From 66-474 sp035281745 (GTDB lineage Bacteria; Pseudomonadota; Gammaproteobacteria; Xanthomonadales; Rhodanobacteraceae), in contig DATEDI010000010.1 in NCBI GenBank assembly GCA_035281745.1, positions 62,001 to 126,000 on the forward strand: DNA of 64,000 nt, written 5' to 3'. The notes below the pieces were generated by a model. It worked only from the letters and a program-made list of their open reading frames with translations. It ran no database searches and was not told the DNA's origin. Made by a program: the position numbers and the translations under genes. Below are positions 38,706-46,343 of the stretch, one piece after another (the stretch's first letter is position 1; the number at the start of each line of letters is the position of its first letter).

Positions 38706-41117
38706 ATGGACGACGAATCGACGATTGACAAGAAGGCGACACCGAAAGCGCATTCTGCGGCGCGGGCGGTGCGCGCGCGCCTGAGCCTGCGCCGCGGCTT
38801 TGCCGCATTGGTCGCCGATCTCGCCTTGGCGCTTGGCACGCTGCTGGTGTTGTTCGGGTTGTTCATGGGCTGGCAGGCGTGGCTGGCCAAGCGTCAGACC
38901 GATGCCGCGCAGACGCTGGTGCAGTCAAGGCAGGACGTCGCACAGAAAATCGGCTTGATCGTCGCCGACAAGCGCGCGCAGGTGGTGAAGGCACTGACGC
39001 AACCTGCATTGGCTGCGCAGCTGGCCGCCCACGACGATCCGCAAACGCGCGACACCATCGCGCAACACATCAAGGCCGAGGTGAAAGACGCCGAAGCCGT
39101 GACGCTGTACAGCCCGCAGTTGAACGAAGTGCTGCGTGGCAACCTCCAGCAACTGGGTTATGCACGTGCGGCACAACTGATGTCGGTGCTCAACGAGACG
39201 GACGTCGGCCCCGCGCAATCACCGCAATCGAAAACGTTGAGCTTCGCCGCCCCCATCACGGGCGCGGACGGTACGGTGCTGGCGTACGCGACGGTCGACT
39301 TCCGCGACACGCCCGTGCGCATCGCGCTGCATTCCGCGCAGATCACCGCGGGGCGACTGGAGCTGCGCCAGAGCAACAAGTCCGGCGACATCATGCTGGA
39401 CAAAGCTGGCGAAAGCGGCGCCCCGGTCGGCGATGGCTCCGGCGTGCCGGTCGCCCACAGCCTCTACCACATCGCGTCGACCCCGCCCGTTTACTGGTTG
39501 CCGGTGACGGAGTCTTTCATCCGTGCGCTGATTCTCGCGGTGGTCGCGTTCTTCGTCGGCGTTGCCGTGCTGTGGTCGCGCCCGCGTTTGCGTGCCCGCC
39601 TGGGCGGTGCGCCGGTACGCGACGAGCCGGTGTTGTCCGACGTGATCGCTGCTGCCCCACCAACACCCAAACCCGAGACACCCGTGAAGATCGCTGCAAC
39701 CGCCGCTGTCGCATCAAACACCGCCCCACATGAGGACGTCATTCCCGACCGCGGCATCTTCCGCGCCTATGACATTCGCGGCGTGGTCGGTCAGACGCTT
39801 ACCGAAGGCGTCGCCCACCAGCTCGGCCGCGCGATCGGCAGCGCGGTGCGCGACAAGGAACTTTCCGCAATCGTGGTCGGTCGCGACGGCCGCCTGTCCG
39901 GGCCGGAACTTTCCGGCGCGCTGATCGACGGCTTGCGCGCGGCCGGCGTGGACGTCATCGACATTGGTGCGGTGCCGACCCCGGTCAGCTACTTCGCGGC
40001 CTTCCAGCTCAACACCGGTTCGTGTGTCTCGGTGACCGGCAGCCACAATCCGCCCGATTACAACGGCTTCAAGATCGTGATCGGCGGCGAGACGCTGGCC
40101 GAGGACGCGATCCAGGATTTGTACCAGCGCATCGTCGATGGCCGCCTCGTCGAAGGCCACGGTTCATTGCGCCAGTACGAAGTCCTGCCCGAGTACATCG
40201 AGCGGATCGCCTCCGACATCCAGACTGGGCGCGCGTTGAAAGTGGTCGTCGACTGCGGCAACGGCATCGCCGGCGACACCGCGCCGGGCGTGGTGCACGC
40301 GATCGGCTGCGAGCCGATTCCGCTGTATTGCGACGTGGACGGCACCTTCCCGAACCACCATCCCGATCCGTCGGAACCCAAGAATCTTGCCGACCTGATC
40401 CTGATGGTCCAGAAAACCGGCGCCGACGTCGGGCTCGCCTTCGACGGCGACGGCGATCGTCTCGGCGTCGTCACCAAGGACGGCGAGATCATCTATCCCG
40501 ACCGCGTACTGATGCTGTTCGCGCAGGACGTGCTCACGCGCAATCCGGGTGCGACGATTCTTTATGACGTGAAGTGCACCGGGCACCTGCAGCCGTTGAT
40601 CCTGAAAGCCGGCGGCAGCCCGCTGATGTGGAAGACCGGGCATTCGCTCATCAAGGCCAAGATGCGTGAAACCGGCGCGCAACTCGCCGGCGAGATGAGC
40701 GGGCACTTCTTCTTCCGGGAGCGCTGGTACGGCTTCGATGACGGTGTGTACGCCGCCGCACGCCTGCTGGAAATCCTGGCCGACGACCCGGAAGGCCGGA
40801 GCCCGGAGGAAATCTTCGCGACGCTGCCGAAAGGCGTATCAACGCCCGAGCTGCACATCCAGATGCAGGAAGGCCAGAACCATCCCTTCATCGCGCGCTT
40901 CCGCGAACGCGCGCAATTCGACGGCGCGCGCATTACCACCATCGACGGCCTGCGTGCGGATTGGTCCGACGGCTGGGGCTTGGTGCGCGCGTCCAACACC
41001 ACGCCCGTGCTGGTGTTGCGTTTCGACGCCGACAACGCCACCGCGCTGAAACGCATCCAGGACGCGTTCCGCGCGCAGATCCTTGCGTGCGACAGCTCGC
41101 TCACGCTGCCGTTCTGA
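38706..41117 (+). CDS. algC: AlgC, phosphomannomutase/phosphoglucomutase, long membrane-anchored form
   Basis: The 803-aa protein has an extra N-terminal half: a transmembrane segment (about 32-58), a periplasmic region of about 200 residues and a second transmembrane segment (about 268-288). The complete phosphohexomutase follows from about residue 346. The catalytic Ser is near 446 (VTGSHNPPDYNGFK), the metal loop is FDGDGDRLG, the sugar loop is GEMSGHFFF and the phosphate loop is RASNTTPV. It supplies mannose-1-phosphate and glucose-1-phosphate for exopolysaccharide and LPS. The long form is known in pseudomonads and xanthomonads. Confidence 0.93.
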   Translation: MDDESTIDKKATPKAHSAARAVRARLSLRRGFAALVADLALALGTLLVLFGLFMGWQAWLAKRQTDAAQTLVQSRQDVAQKIGLIVADKRAQVVKALTQPALAAQLAAHDDPQTRDTIAQHIKAEVKDAEAVTLYSPQLNEVLRGNLQQLGYARAAQLMSVLNETDVGPAQSPQSKTLSFAAPITGADGTVLAYATVDFRDTPVRIALHSAQITAGRLELRQSNKSGDIMLDKAGESGAPVGDGSGVPVAHSLYHIASTPPVYWLPVTESFIRALILAVVAFFVGVAVLWSRPRLRARLGGAPVRDEPVLSDVIAAAPPTPKPETPVKIAATAAVASNTAPHEDVIPDRGIFRAYDIRGVVGQTLTEGVAHQLGRAIGSAVRDKELSAIVVGRDGRLSGPELSGALIDGLRAAGVDVIDIGAVPTPVSYFAAFQLNTGSCVSVTGSHNPPDYNGFKIVIGGETLAEDAIQDLYQRIVDGRLVEGHGSLRQYEVLPEYIERIASDIQTGRALKVVVDCGNGIAGDTAPGVVHAIGCEPIPLYCDVDGTFPNHHPDPSEPKNLADLILMVQKTGADVGLAFDGDGDRLGVVTKDGEIIYPDRVLMLFAQDVLTRNPGATILYDVKCTGHLQPLILKAGGSPLMWKTGHSLIKAKMRETGAQLAGEMSGHFFFRERWYGFDDGVYAAARLLEILADDPEGRSPEEIFATLPKGVSTPELHIQMQEGQNHPFIARFRERAQFDGARITTIDGLRADWSDGWGLVRASNTTPVLVLRFDADNATALKRIQDAFRAQILACDSSLTLPF

Positions 41118-41140
41118 CGCGCGGCGTTTTTGTTCCTGCT

Positions 41141-41175
41141 CGTCATTCCGGCGAAAGCCGGAACCCAGTGAGTTT
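41141..41175. repeat. REP-like half repeat
   Basis: CGTCATTCCGGCGAAAGCCGGAACCCAGTGAG carries the CCGGCGAAAGCCGG hairpin of a common proteobacterial repeat. It is related to the element at 22359-22456. Confidence 0.7.
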
Positions 41176-41223
41176 GTCAGCGCGTAGCGAGGGTGAGCAT
41201 CAAGGATGATGCGAACCTCCCGC

Positions 41224-41316
41224 CGCACGAAGGCAGGTTGTCACCCGCCCTACAGATCCCGTAGGGCGGGAGTAGCGTAGCGAATCCCGCCACACGAAGC
41301 CGGGTTGCCACCGCCC
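41224..41316. repeat. GGGCGGG-type repeats, two inverted units
   Basis: Unit 1 (41224-41253) ends GTTGTCACCCGCCCTAC. Unit 2 (41261-41316) begins GTAGGGCGGGAGTAGCGTAG. Together they match the repeat at 7149-7220. The rest of the spacer to 41426 holds only a GCGCCATCCTTGGCGC hairpin (41369-41384). Confidence 0.7.
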
Positions 41317-41426
41317 ACAAGAGAAGGGGCGCCACCTTCTCCCGAGGGGAGAGGAAATCAAGAAGACGCGCCATCCTTGGCGCTCATTCGGTCGGCGCAG
41401 GCACAAGCTGCGCCAGTGTCGTCAGC

Positions 41427-43127
41427 TCAACTGCGTTCGTCCGCGGTCTTTTCGCGCGCGGCGCGGAATTCCGAATCTTCGGACCAGTTCGGCCATTCGC
41501 GCGAGTTGGCAAGTTGGGTGCCTAGGCCGTAGAGCACTGGCAGGTCGTGCGCCATACCGGCGAAAGTCCAGCTGGCCTGCCATTCGTCGGATGGTTGATG
41601 GTAATGCTTGACGCCGTATTCGCGATCTTGCGCTGCTCCGGCTTGCTTGCCACCGTCCACCAGATCTTCGCCTGACCCGAACGACAGTGCCGGCACGCCG
41701 CGCTTGGCGAACGAAAAGTGATCGGAACGGAAGAAGTAGCCCGCTTCCGGGTGGCTGTCGGGCGTGAAACTCAAATCGTGCCGCTTGGCGACCGCGATCA
41801 GGTCATCCAGCAAACCGAGCTTGGCGCTGCCCGAAATCGAGAAATCGCGCGCCACGCCGCCGGGGCTCAGGGCGTCGGTGTTGATGTTGGCGACAGTCTT
41901 GCCCAGTGGATAAAGCGGGTGGCTGGCGTAGTACTCGGAACCCAAGAGGCCCTTTTCCTCGGCGGTCACGGCGAGGAACACCACGCTGCGCTGGGGCTGC
42001 GGTGCGTGCGCGAAGGCGCGGCCCATCTCGATCAGCGCGGCGATGCCGGTGGCGTTGTCGACGGCGCCGTTGTAGATGCGATCGCCCGTGTCGTCGGGCG
42101 CGCCGACGCCGAGATGGTCCCAATGCGCGCTGTAGATGATGGTTTCGTCGGGATGCTTGCTGCCAGTGACAAGACCCACCACGTTGTGCGAGGTGATCTT
42201 GTCGACCGCGACGTCATAGTGCGCGGAGAAGGTTTCGCCCCTCAGTACCACCGGCTTGAAGTCGCGTGTCTGCGCCAGTCTCTTCAGCGCTTCGAAATCC
42301 TGGCCTGCGCGCTTGAACAGCGACACCGCGAGATCGCGCTGGATCCAGCCCTCGACCTGCGGATGCTCGGCCGCGGGGTCGTCGCGCACGATGTCGAACT
42401 GCGCGTTGGTATTGGAGTTGCGTACCGTCGGCCAACCGTAGGATGCGGGCTTGGTTTCGTGCACGATCAAAAGGCCGAGCGCACCGCGGCGGGCGGCTTC
42501 CTCGTACTTGTAGGTCCAGCGACCGTAGTACGTCATCGCCTTGCCGCCGAAATCGCCCTTGCCGGTTTCGTAGTCGGGATCATTGACCAGCGCCACCGCG
42601 ATCTTGCCCTTCAAGTCCACACCTTTGAAGTCGTCCCAGTTGCGCTCGGGCGCCGTCACGCCGTAGCCGACGAACACCAGCGGTGCGTGCTCGATGTCGA
42701 CGCGCTTGGAGCCGTCCTGCGCGGCGCGCAGCGCGATCTCTTCGCCCTGGGTGAGTTTCTGCGGCTTGCCGTCAACGTTCAGTTCGATGGCCGGCGTGCC
42801 GCTGATCTGGAAGCGGGCCAGCGGCACGTCCTGGGTCCAGCTGCGCTTGCCGTCGACGGGGTCACCACCGGGTTCGAGGCCTGCCGCCTTCATCTGCGCG
42901 ACCACGTAATCAATGGTGCTGGTTTCGCCGGTGGTGGCGGGACCGCGGCCCTCGAACGCATCCGAGGACAAGGTTTTCACTTCGTCGGACAGGCGCGCGG
43001 CGTCGAACGTCGGGGTGTAGGCGTTCTTGGCGGGTTCCGCGCCAGCGTGGGTGTCGGGGTTCTTGTTGTCGGCACAGGCGGAGACGGACAAAGTCAGCGC
43101 GAGTGCCGGGATCATCAGCCATTTCAC
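41427..43127 (-). CDS. M28-family metallopeptidase, lipoprotein
   Basis: The protein of about 566 aa has a lipoprotein-type signal (LALTLSVSAC) and a PA-domain insertion (about 130-260). The M28 zinc aminopeptidase core has metal ligands in SAHWDHLG, NGAVDNATG, AEEKGLLGSEYY, NTDAL and the late His in YHQPSDEW. It probably trims peptides in the periplasm or at the outer membrane. The GTG at 43127 was preferred because GGAG lies 9 nt upstream. An ATG at 43115 would also work. It is divergent from the amidotransferase gene. Confidence 0.88.
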   Translation of the reverse strand: MKWLMIPALALTLSVSACADNKNPDTHAGAEPAKNAYTPTFDAARLSDEVKTLSSDAFEGRGPATTGETSTIDYVVAQMKAAGLEPGGDPVDGKRSWTQDVPLARFQISGTPAIELNVDGKPQKLTQGEEIALRAAQDGSKRVDIEHAPLVFVGYGVTAPERNWDDFKGVDLKGKIAVALVNDPDYETGKGDFGGKAMTYYGRWTYKYEEAARRGALGLLIVHETKPASYGWPTVRNSNTNAQFDIVRDDPAAEHPQVEGWIQRDLAVSLFKRAGQDFEALKRLAQTRDFKPVVLRGETFSAHYDVAVDKITSHNVVGLVTGSKHPDETIIYSAHWDHLGVGAPDDTGDRIYNGAVDNATGIAALIEMGRAFAHAPQPQRSVVFLAVTAEEKGLLGSEYYASHPLYPLGKTVANINTDALSPGGVARDFSISGSAKLGLLDDLIAVAKRHDLSFTPDSHPEAGYFFRSDHFSFAKRGVPALSFGSGEDLVDGGKQAGAAQDREYGVKHYHQPSDEWQASWTFAGMAHDLPVLYGLGTQLANSREWPNWSEDSEFRAAREKTADERS

Positions 43128-43291
43128 GAAGGGGTACTCCTGCGGGGATGAGTGATGCGCCGGAACATCGCCGTTCCGGCGGCGTGGTCGGTCATTGATG
43201 CGCAAAGCGTCGCCTTTGCGCAAGGGACTTTCGTCATGCCGCTGCATCCCGCCGGCGTTATGCTGCGCGCAATCCAGTATGAGACACGACG

Positions 43292-44074
43292 ATGCAATCC
43301 TTGTTGCTGATCCAGACCGGCGAAGCGCCGGACCCTGTCCGCGCGCAATTCGGCGGCTTCGCCGCCTGGTTTCGCGCGGCGATGCGTCTGCAGCCGGCGC
43401 AGATGCGGGTGGTGCGGATCGACGAAGGCGAAGCCCTGCCGCGTCCCGATGACGTGTCCGGCGCCGTGATCAGCGGTTCCGCCGCGATGGTGACCGAGCG
43501 CACCGATTGGAGCGAACGCACCGCCGACTGGATCCGCGCCGCGATGGAGGCGCAAACGCCGTTGTTCGGCGTGTGCTACGGCCATCAATTGATGGCGTAC
43601 GCGTTGGGCGGCGAGGTCGGCTGGTTGCCGGGCGGCCGCGAGATGGGCACGCAGATGATGATGCACGGCGACCATTCGGATACTGGCGTGGCGCGTGGGC
43701 TGCCGGCTTCGTTTCCCGCGCACACCACGCATCGGCAAGCGGTGCTTGCACCGCCGCCCGGCGCCGAAGTACTCGCCTGGTCCGAGCGCGACCCGCACCA
43801 GTTGTTGCGCTACGCGCCAAACGCGATGTCGACCCAATTCCATCCGGAGTTCACGGCCGCGTGCATGCGCGCCTACATCGACGCACGCGCGGATGTGCTG
43901 CGGGAAGAAGGGGTCGACGTCGCGGCAATGCGAGATGCGGTGCGCGAAACCGAAGCCGCGCGCGCCTTGCTCGAACGATTTGCGCATGCGGCGCTTGCAT
44001 GGCAACAGGTTGCGGTGGGTAGGGTGGGAAGTCAGGCCATGGATGACCGTTCCGGAGTTCGGGCAATCAAATAA
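43292..44074 (+). CDS. Class I glutamine amidotransferase (GMP synthase-like)
   Basis: This 260-aa protein contains only a GATase1 domain, with the nucleophile in FGVCYGHQLMAYAL and the His/Glu pair in STQFHPEFTAA. Stand-alone proteins of this type are annotated as GMP-synthase-like amidotransferases or putative gamma-glutamyl hydrolases. The acceptor is unknown. The last 12 or so residues (VGSQAMDDRSGVRAIK) and the stop are encoded by the two-hairpin element copy E, so the tail is not native family sequence. Confidence 0.85.
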   Translation: MQSLLLIQTGEAPDPVRAQFGGFAAWFRAAMRLQPAQMRVVRIDEGEALPRPDDVSGAVISGSAAMVTERTDWSERTADWIRAAMEAQTPLFGVCYGHQLMAYALGGEVGWLPGGREMGTQMMMHGDHSDTGVARGLPASFPAHTTHRQAVLAPPPGAEVLAWSERDPHQLLRYAPNAMSTQFHPEFTAACMRAYIDARADVLREEGVDVAAMRDAVRETEAARALLERFAHAALAWQQVAVGRVGSQAMDDRSGVRAIK

Positions 44075-44121
44075 CCTCGATGCGCGAAGCGCTGCCGAAT
44101 GCCGCGATCACGGACGATCGC
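44023..44121 (-). repeat. Stop-codon-linked two-hairpin element, copy E
   Basis: On the minus strand, GCGATCGTCCGTGATCGC (44121-44104) starts 2 nt after the rhomboid-gene stop. The distal hairpin reads GGTCATCCATGGCC, with one G-T wobble pair. The amidotransferase gene on the plus strand reads into it and stops inside it, so the element serves a convergent pair. Confidence 0.85.
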
Positions 44122-44123
44122 AC

Positions 44124-44810
44124 TCAATAACTTCGCTGGCGCAGCCGTCGCTCCACCGCGCCCCGCGAAATCACCGCGAACAGGATCCCGAAGCCGAAGC
44201 CGGCCAGGTGCGCCCACCACACCACGGTGCCGAAACCCGGGCCCGCCCAGGTGAACAGCAATTGCAGCAGCACCCACATGCCGATGAGCAGTGCAGCCGG
44301 CACGCGGATGAACTGCAGGTACAAGCCCAGCGGCAACACCAACCCCAGGTGCGCGCGCGGGAACAGCGCGAGATAGGCGCCGAGCATGGCCGACACCGCG
44401 CCGCTGCAGCCGATGATCGGCCGCAATTGTCCGGACAGCGTCCAGGCGCCGACCAAATTCGCGAACGCGCCACCGATCAGGAACAGCGCGAGAAACCGGC
44501 GCGAACCCAGTGCGCGCTCGGCGGGCAAACCGAAGATCACCAGGAACAGCATGTTGCCGAGCAGGTGCATCCAGTCGGCGTGCATGAACAGCGACGTCAG
44601 CGGGCGCAGCCACGACCAGCCTTCCAGCGCCTTGCCATGCTGGAACAGGTGCGCCGGCACCGTGCCCCAGTTGCCCAGCACCGCATAGCGCGTCGCGGGC
44701 GCCGACAACATCAACCACAGATAACAGGCGACGCACGTCACCACCAGCGTGGGCGTGACCCAGCGCAGATGTGCACGATGGCGGCTGGGGACGTCGACGA
44801 ACATCGGCAT
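44124..44810 (-). CDS. Rhomboid-family intramembrane serine protease
   Basis: The 228-aa polytopic membrane protein has six predicted helices. The catalytic Ser is in IIGCSGAVSAMLGAY (GxSG), and the catalytic His is in VVWWAHLAGFGFG. The loop-1 motif region MHADWMHLLGNMLFL is typical of rhomboids. Substrates are unknown. It has no GlpG-type N-terminal cytoplasmic domain. The stop codon lies 2 nt from two-hairpin element copy E. It is divergent from the FAD oxidoreductase gene. Confidence 0.92.
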   Translation of the reverse strand: MPMFVDVPSRHRAHLRWVTPTLVVTCVACYLWLMLSAPATRYAVLGNWGTVPAHLFQHGKALEGWSWLRPLTSLFMHADWMHLLGNMLFLVIFGLPAERALGSRRFLALFLIGGAFANLVGAWTLSGQLRPIIGCSGAVSAMLGAYLALFPRAHLGLVLPLGLYLQFIRVPAALLIGMWVLLQLLFTWAGPGFGTVVWWAHLAGFGFGILFAVISRGAVERRLRQRSY

Positions 44811-44963
44811 ACCTTAGCGCGTCGCATTACGCCGACGGCGTTCTGTGGCCCTAACGAAAACACCATTCTCCCATCACGACTGGCGGCCCGGCGCACGGGT
44901 ATAGTGCGCCACGCATCGACTCTGCGGGCGGCGCGTGCATGCCCGGCAAAAAGGAGTGCAGCC

Positions 44964-46343
44964 ATGCCTGCCGGATCCCGCCGCACACCTCCATGGCAAG
45001 ACCTTGCCGCGAACCTCCGCGGAACACTGTTGCTGCCGGACGAGTCCGACTACGAAACGCGACGCCGCATCTGGAATGGCGCGATCGATCGGCGTCCACT
45101 CGCGATCGCCTGCTGCGCCGACGCTGACGACGCCGGCGCAGCCGTCAAATTCGCGGCACGCGAGCGACTTCCGATGACCGTGCGCGGAGGCGGCCACAAC
45201 GTGGCCGGGCTGGCGGTGCGCGACGACGCGCTGATGCTCGACCTGCGTTCCCTGAATCACGTCGACGTGGATCCACGATCGCGGATCGCACGCGTCGAAG
45301 GCGGTGCATTGTGGCGGGACGTCGACGCTGCGACCCAGTCACACCGCTTGGCGACGACCGGTGGTTTTGTTTCGACCACCGGCGTGGGCGGGTATACGTT
45401 GGGCGGCGGCGTCGGCTGGCTGATGCGGCGTTGCGGGCTGGCGATCGACAATCTGCTCGAAGCCGACGTCGTGCTGGCCGATGGCCGCTCCGTCGTCGCG
45501 AACGAGAGGCAGCACCCCGACTTTTTCTGGGGCTTGCGCGGCGGCGGCGGCGGCTTGGGCGTGGTCACCCGCTTCACTTGCCGGCTGCATCCGGTCGGCG
45601 AAATATATGCCGGCGTGGCGTTCCACCCGGTCGGGAGCGCGGCGGATCTGCTGCGCGCATTCGCCGCATTCACCCGCGAGGCGCCCGCAGCATGCACGGC
45701 GATGCTGGTATTCACGATCGCCCCGCCGCTGCCTTTCCTTCCCGTCGAGGCGCACGGCAAGCGCGCCGTCGCGCTGGCCTTCTGCTGGAGCGGAGAACCC
45801 GCAATGGGTGCCGAGGCGATGCGGCCATTGAGTGATTTCGGCCGGCCGCTCGGCCGCCATGATGGCGTGATGCCGTACGCGGCGTGGCAGCAAGCCTTCG
45901 ATGCCGCGGCGCCGGCCGGGGATCATTACTATTGGACGACTTCGCAATTCGACGCGTTTGACGACGCCCTGATCGACGCGGTGGTTGCGCATGCGACCTC
46001 GCCTCCCGATTCGCTGTGCGAGGTGCATGTGCATCATCTGGGCGGCGCGGTCGTCGCCGTTCCCAACGCCGCGACAGCGTTCTCGTCGCGCGACGTGCCG
46101 TTCTTCATCAATGTGATCGGACACGCCGGCGTTGCGGAGCGCTTCGCTGCCGTCCGCGACTGGGTACACGATATGCGGGCGGCGTTGGCACCGCATGCGC
46201 GCACGGGCATGCAGCCGAATTTCACGGGCGCGGCTACCGACTTGCGATTGCACGCCCACGACCGCGATACCCATGCGAAGCTTGCGGCGCTGCGCGCGCA
46301 CTACGATCCGGACGGACTCCTCGCGCCCGTTCGCGACGATTGA
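44964..46343 (+). CDS. FAD-binding PCMH oxidoreductase (berberine-bridge-like)
   Basis: The 459-aa protein has an N-terminal FAD_binding_4 domain with the probable covalent-FAD His in VRGGGHNVAGLAV and the STTGVGGYTLGGGVGWLMRR loop. A C-terminal BBE segment contains NFTGAATDLRLHAHD and HYDPDGLLAP. Substrate specificity is not deducible. The ATG at 44964 has AAGGAG about 7 nt upstream. Its 3' end overlaps the convergent STAND regulator gene by 43 nt. Confidence 0.9.
   Translation: MPAGSRRTPPWQDLAANLRGTLLLPDESDYETRRRIWNGAIDRRPLAIACCADADDAGAAVKFAARERLPMTVRGGGHNVAGLAVRDDALMLDLRSLNHVDVDPRSRIARVEGGALWRDVDAATQSHRLATTGGFVSTTGVGGYTLGGGVGWLMRRCGLAIDNLLEADVVLADGRSVVANERQHPDFFWGLRGGGGGLGVVTRFTCRLHPVGEIYAGVAFHPVGSAADLLRAFAAFTREAPAACTAMLVFTIAPPLPFLPVEAHGKRAVALAFCWSGEPAMGAEAMRPLSDFGRPLGRHDGVMPYAAWQQAFDAAAPAGDHYYWTTSQFDAFDDALIDAVVAHATSPPDSLCEVHVHHLGGAVVAVPNAATAFSSRDVPFFINVIGHAGVAERFAAVRDWVHDMRAALAPHARTGMQPNFTGAATDLRLHAHDRDTHAKLAALRAHYDPDGLLAPVRDD

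Noticed and set aside
41369..41384. Eighth copy of the stop-codon element
   Set aside because: Only a GCGCCATCCTTGGCGC hairpin is shared. It lies about 45 nt from the M28 stop in the opposite orientation, and hairpin 2 is absent.
41118..41426. CRISPR or IS remnant in the repeat-rich spacer
   Set aside because: The repeats are inverted REP-type units without regular spacers, and no transposase fragment is visible.
43695..46343. An 882-codon frame joining the amidotransferase and FAD-oxidoreductase regions
   Set aside because: Only the part from 44964 has family similarity, and that ATG has an AAGGAG site. The upstream part is another frame of the amidotransferase gene and element E.
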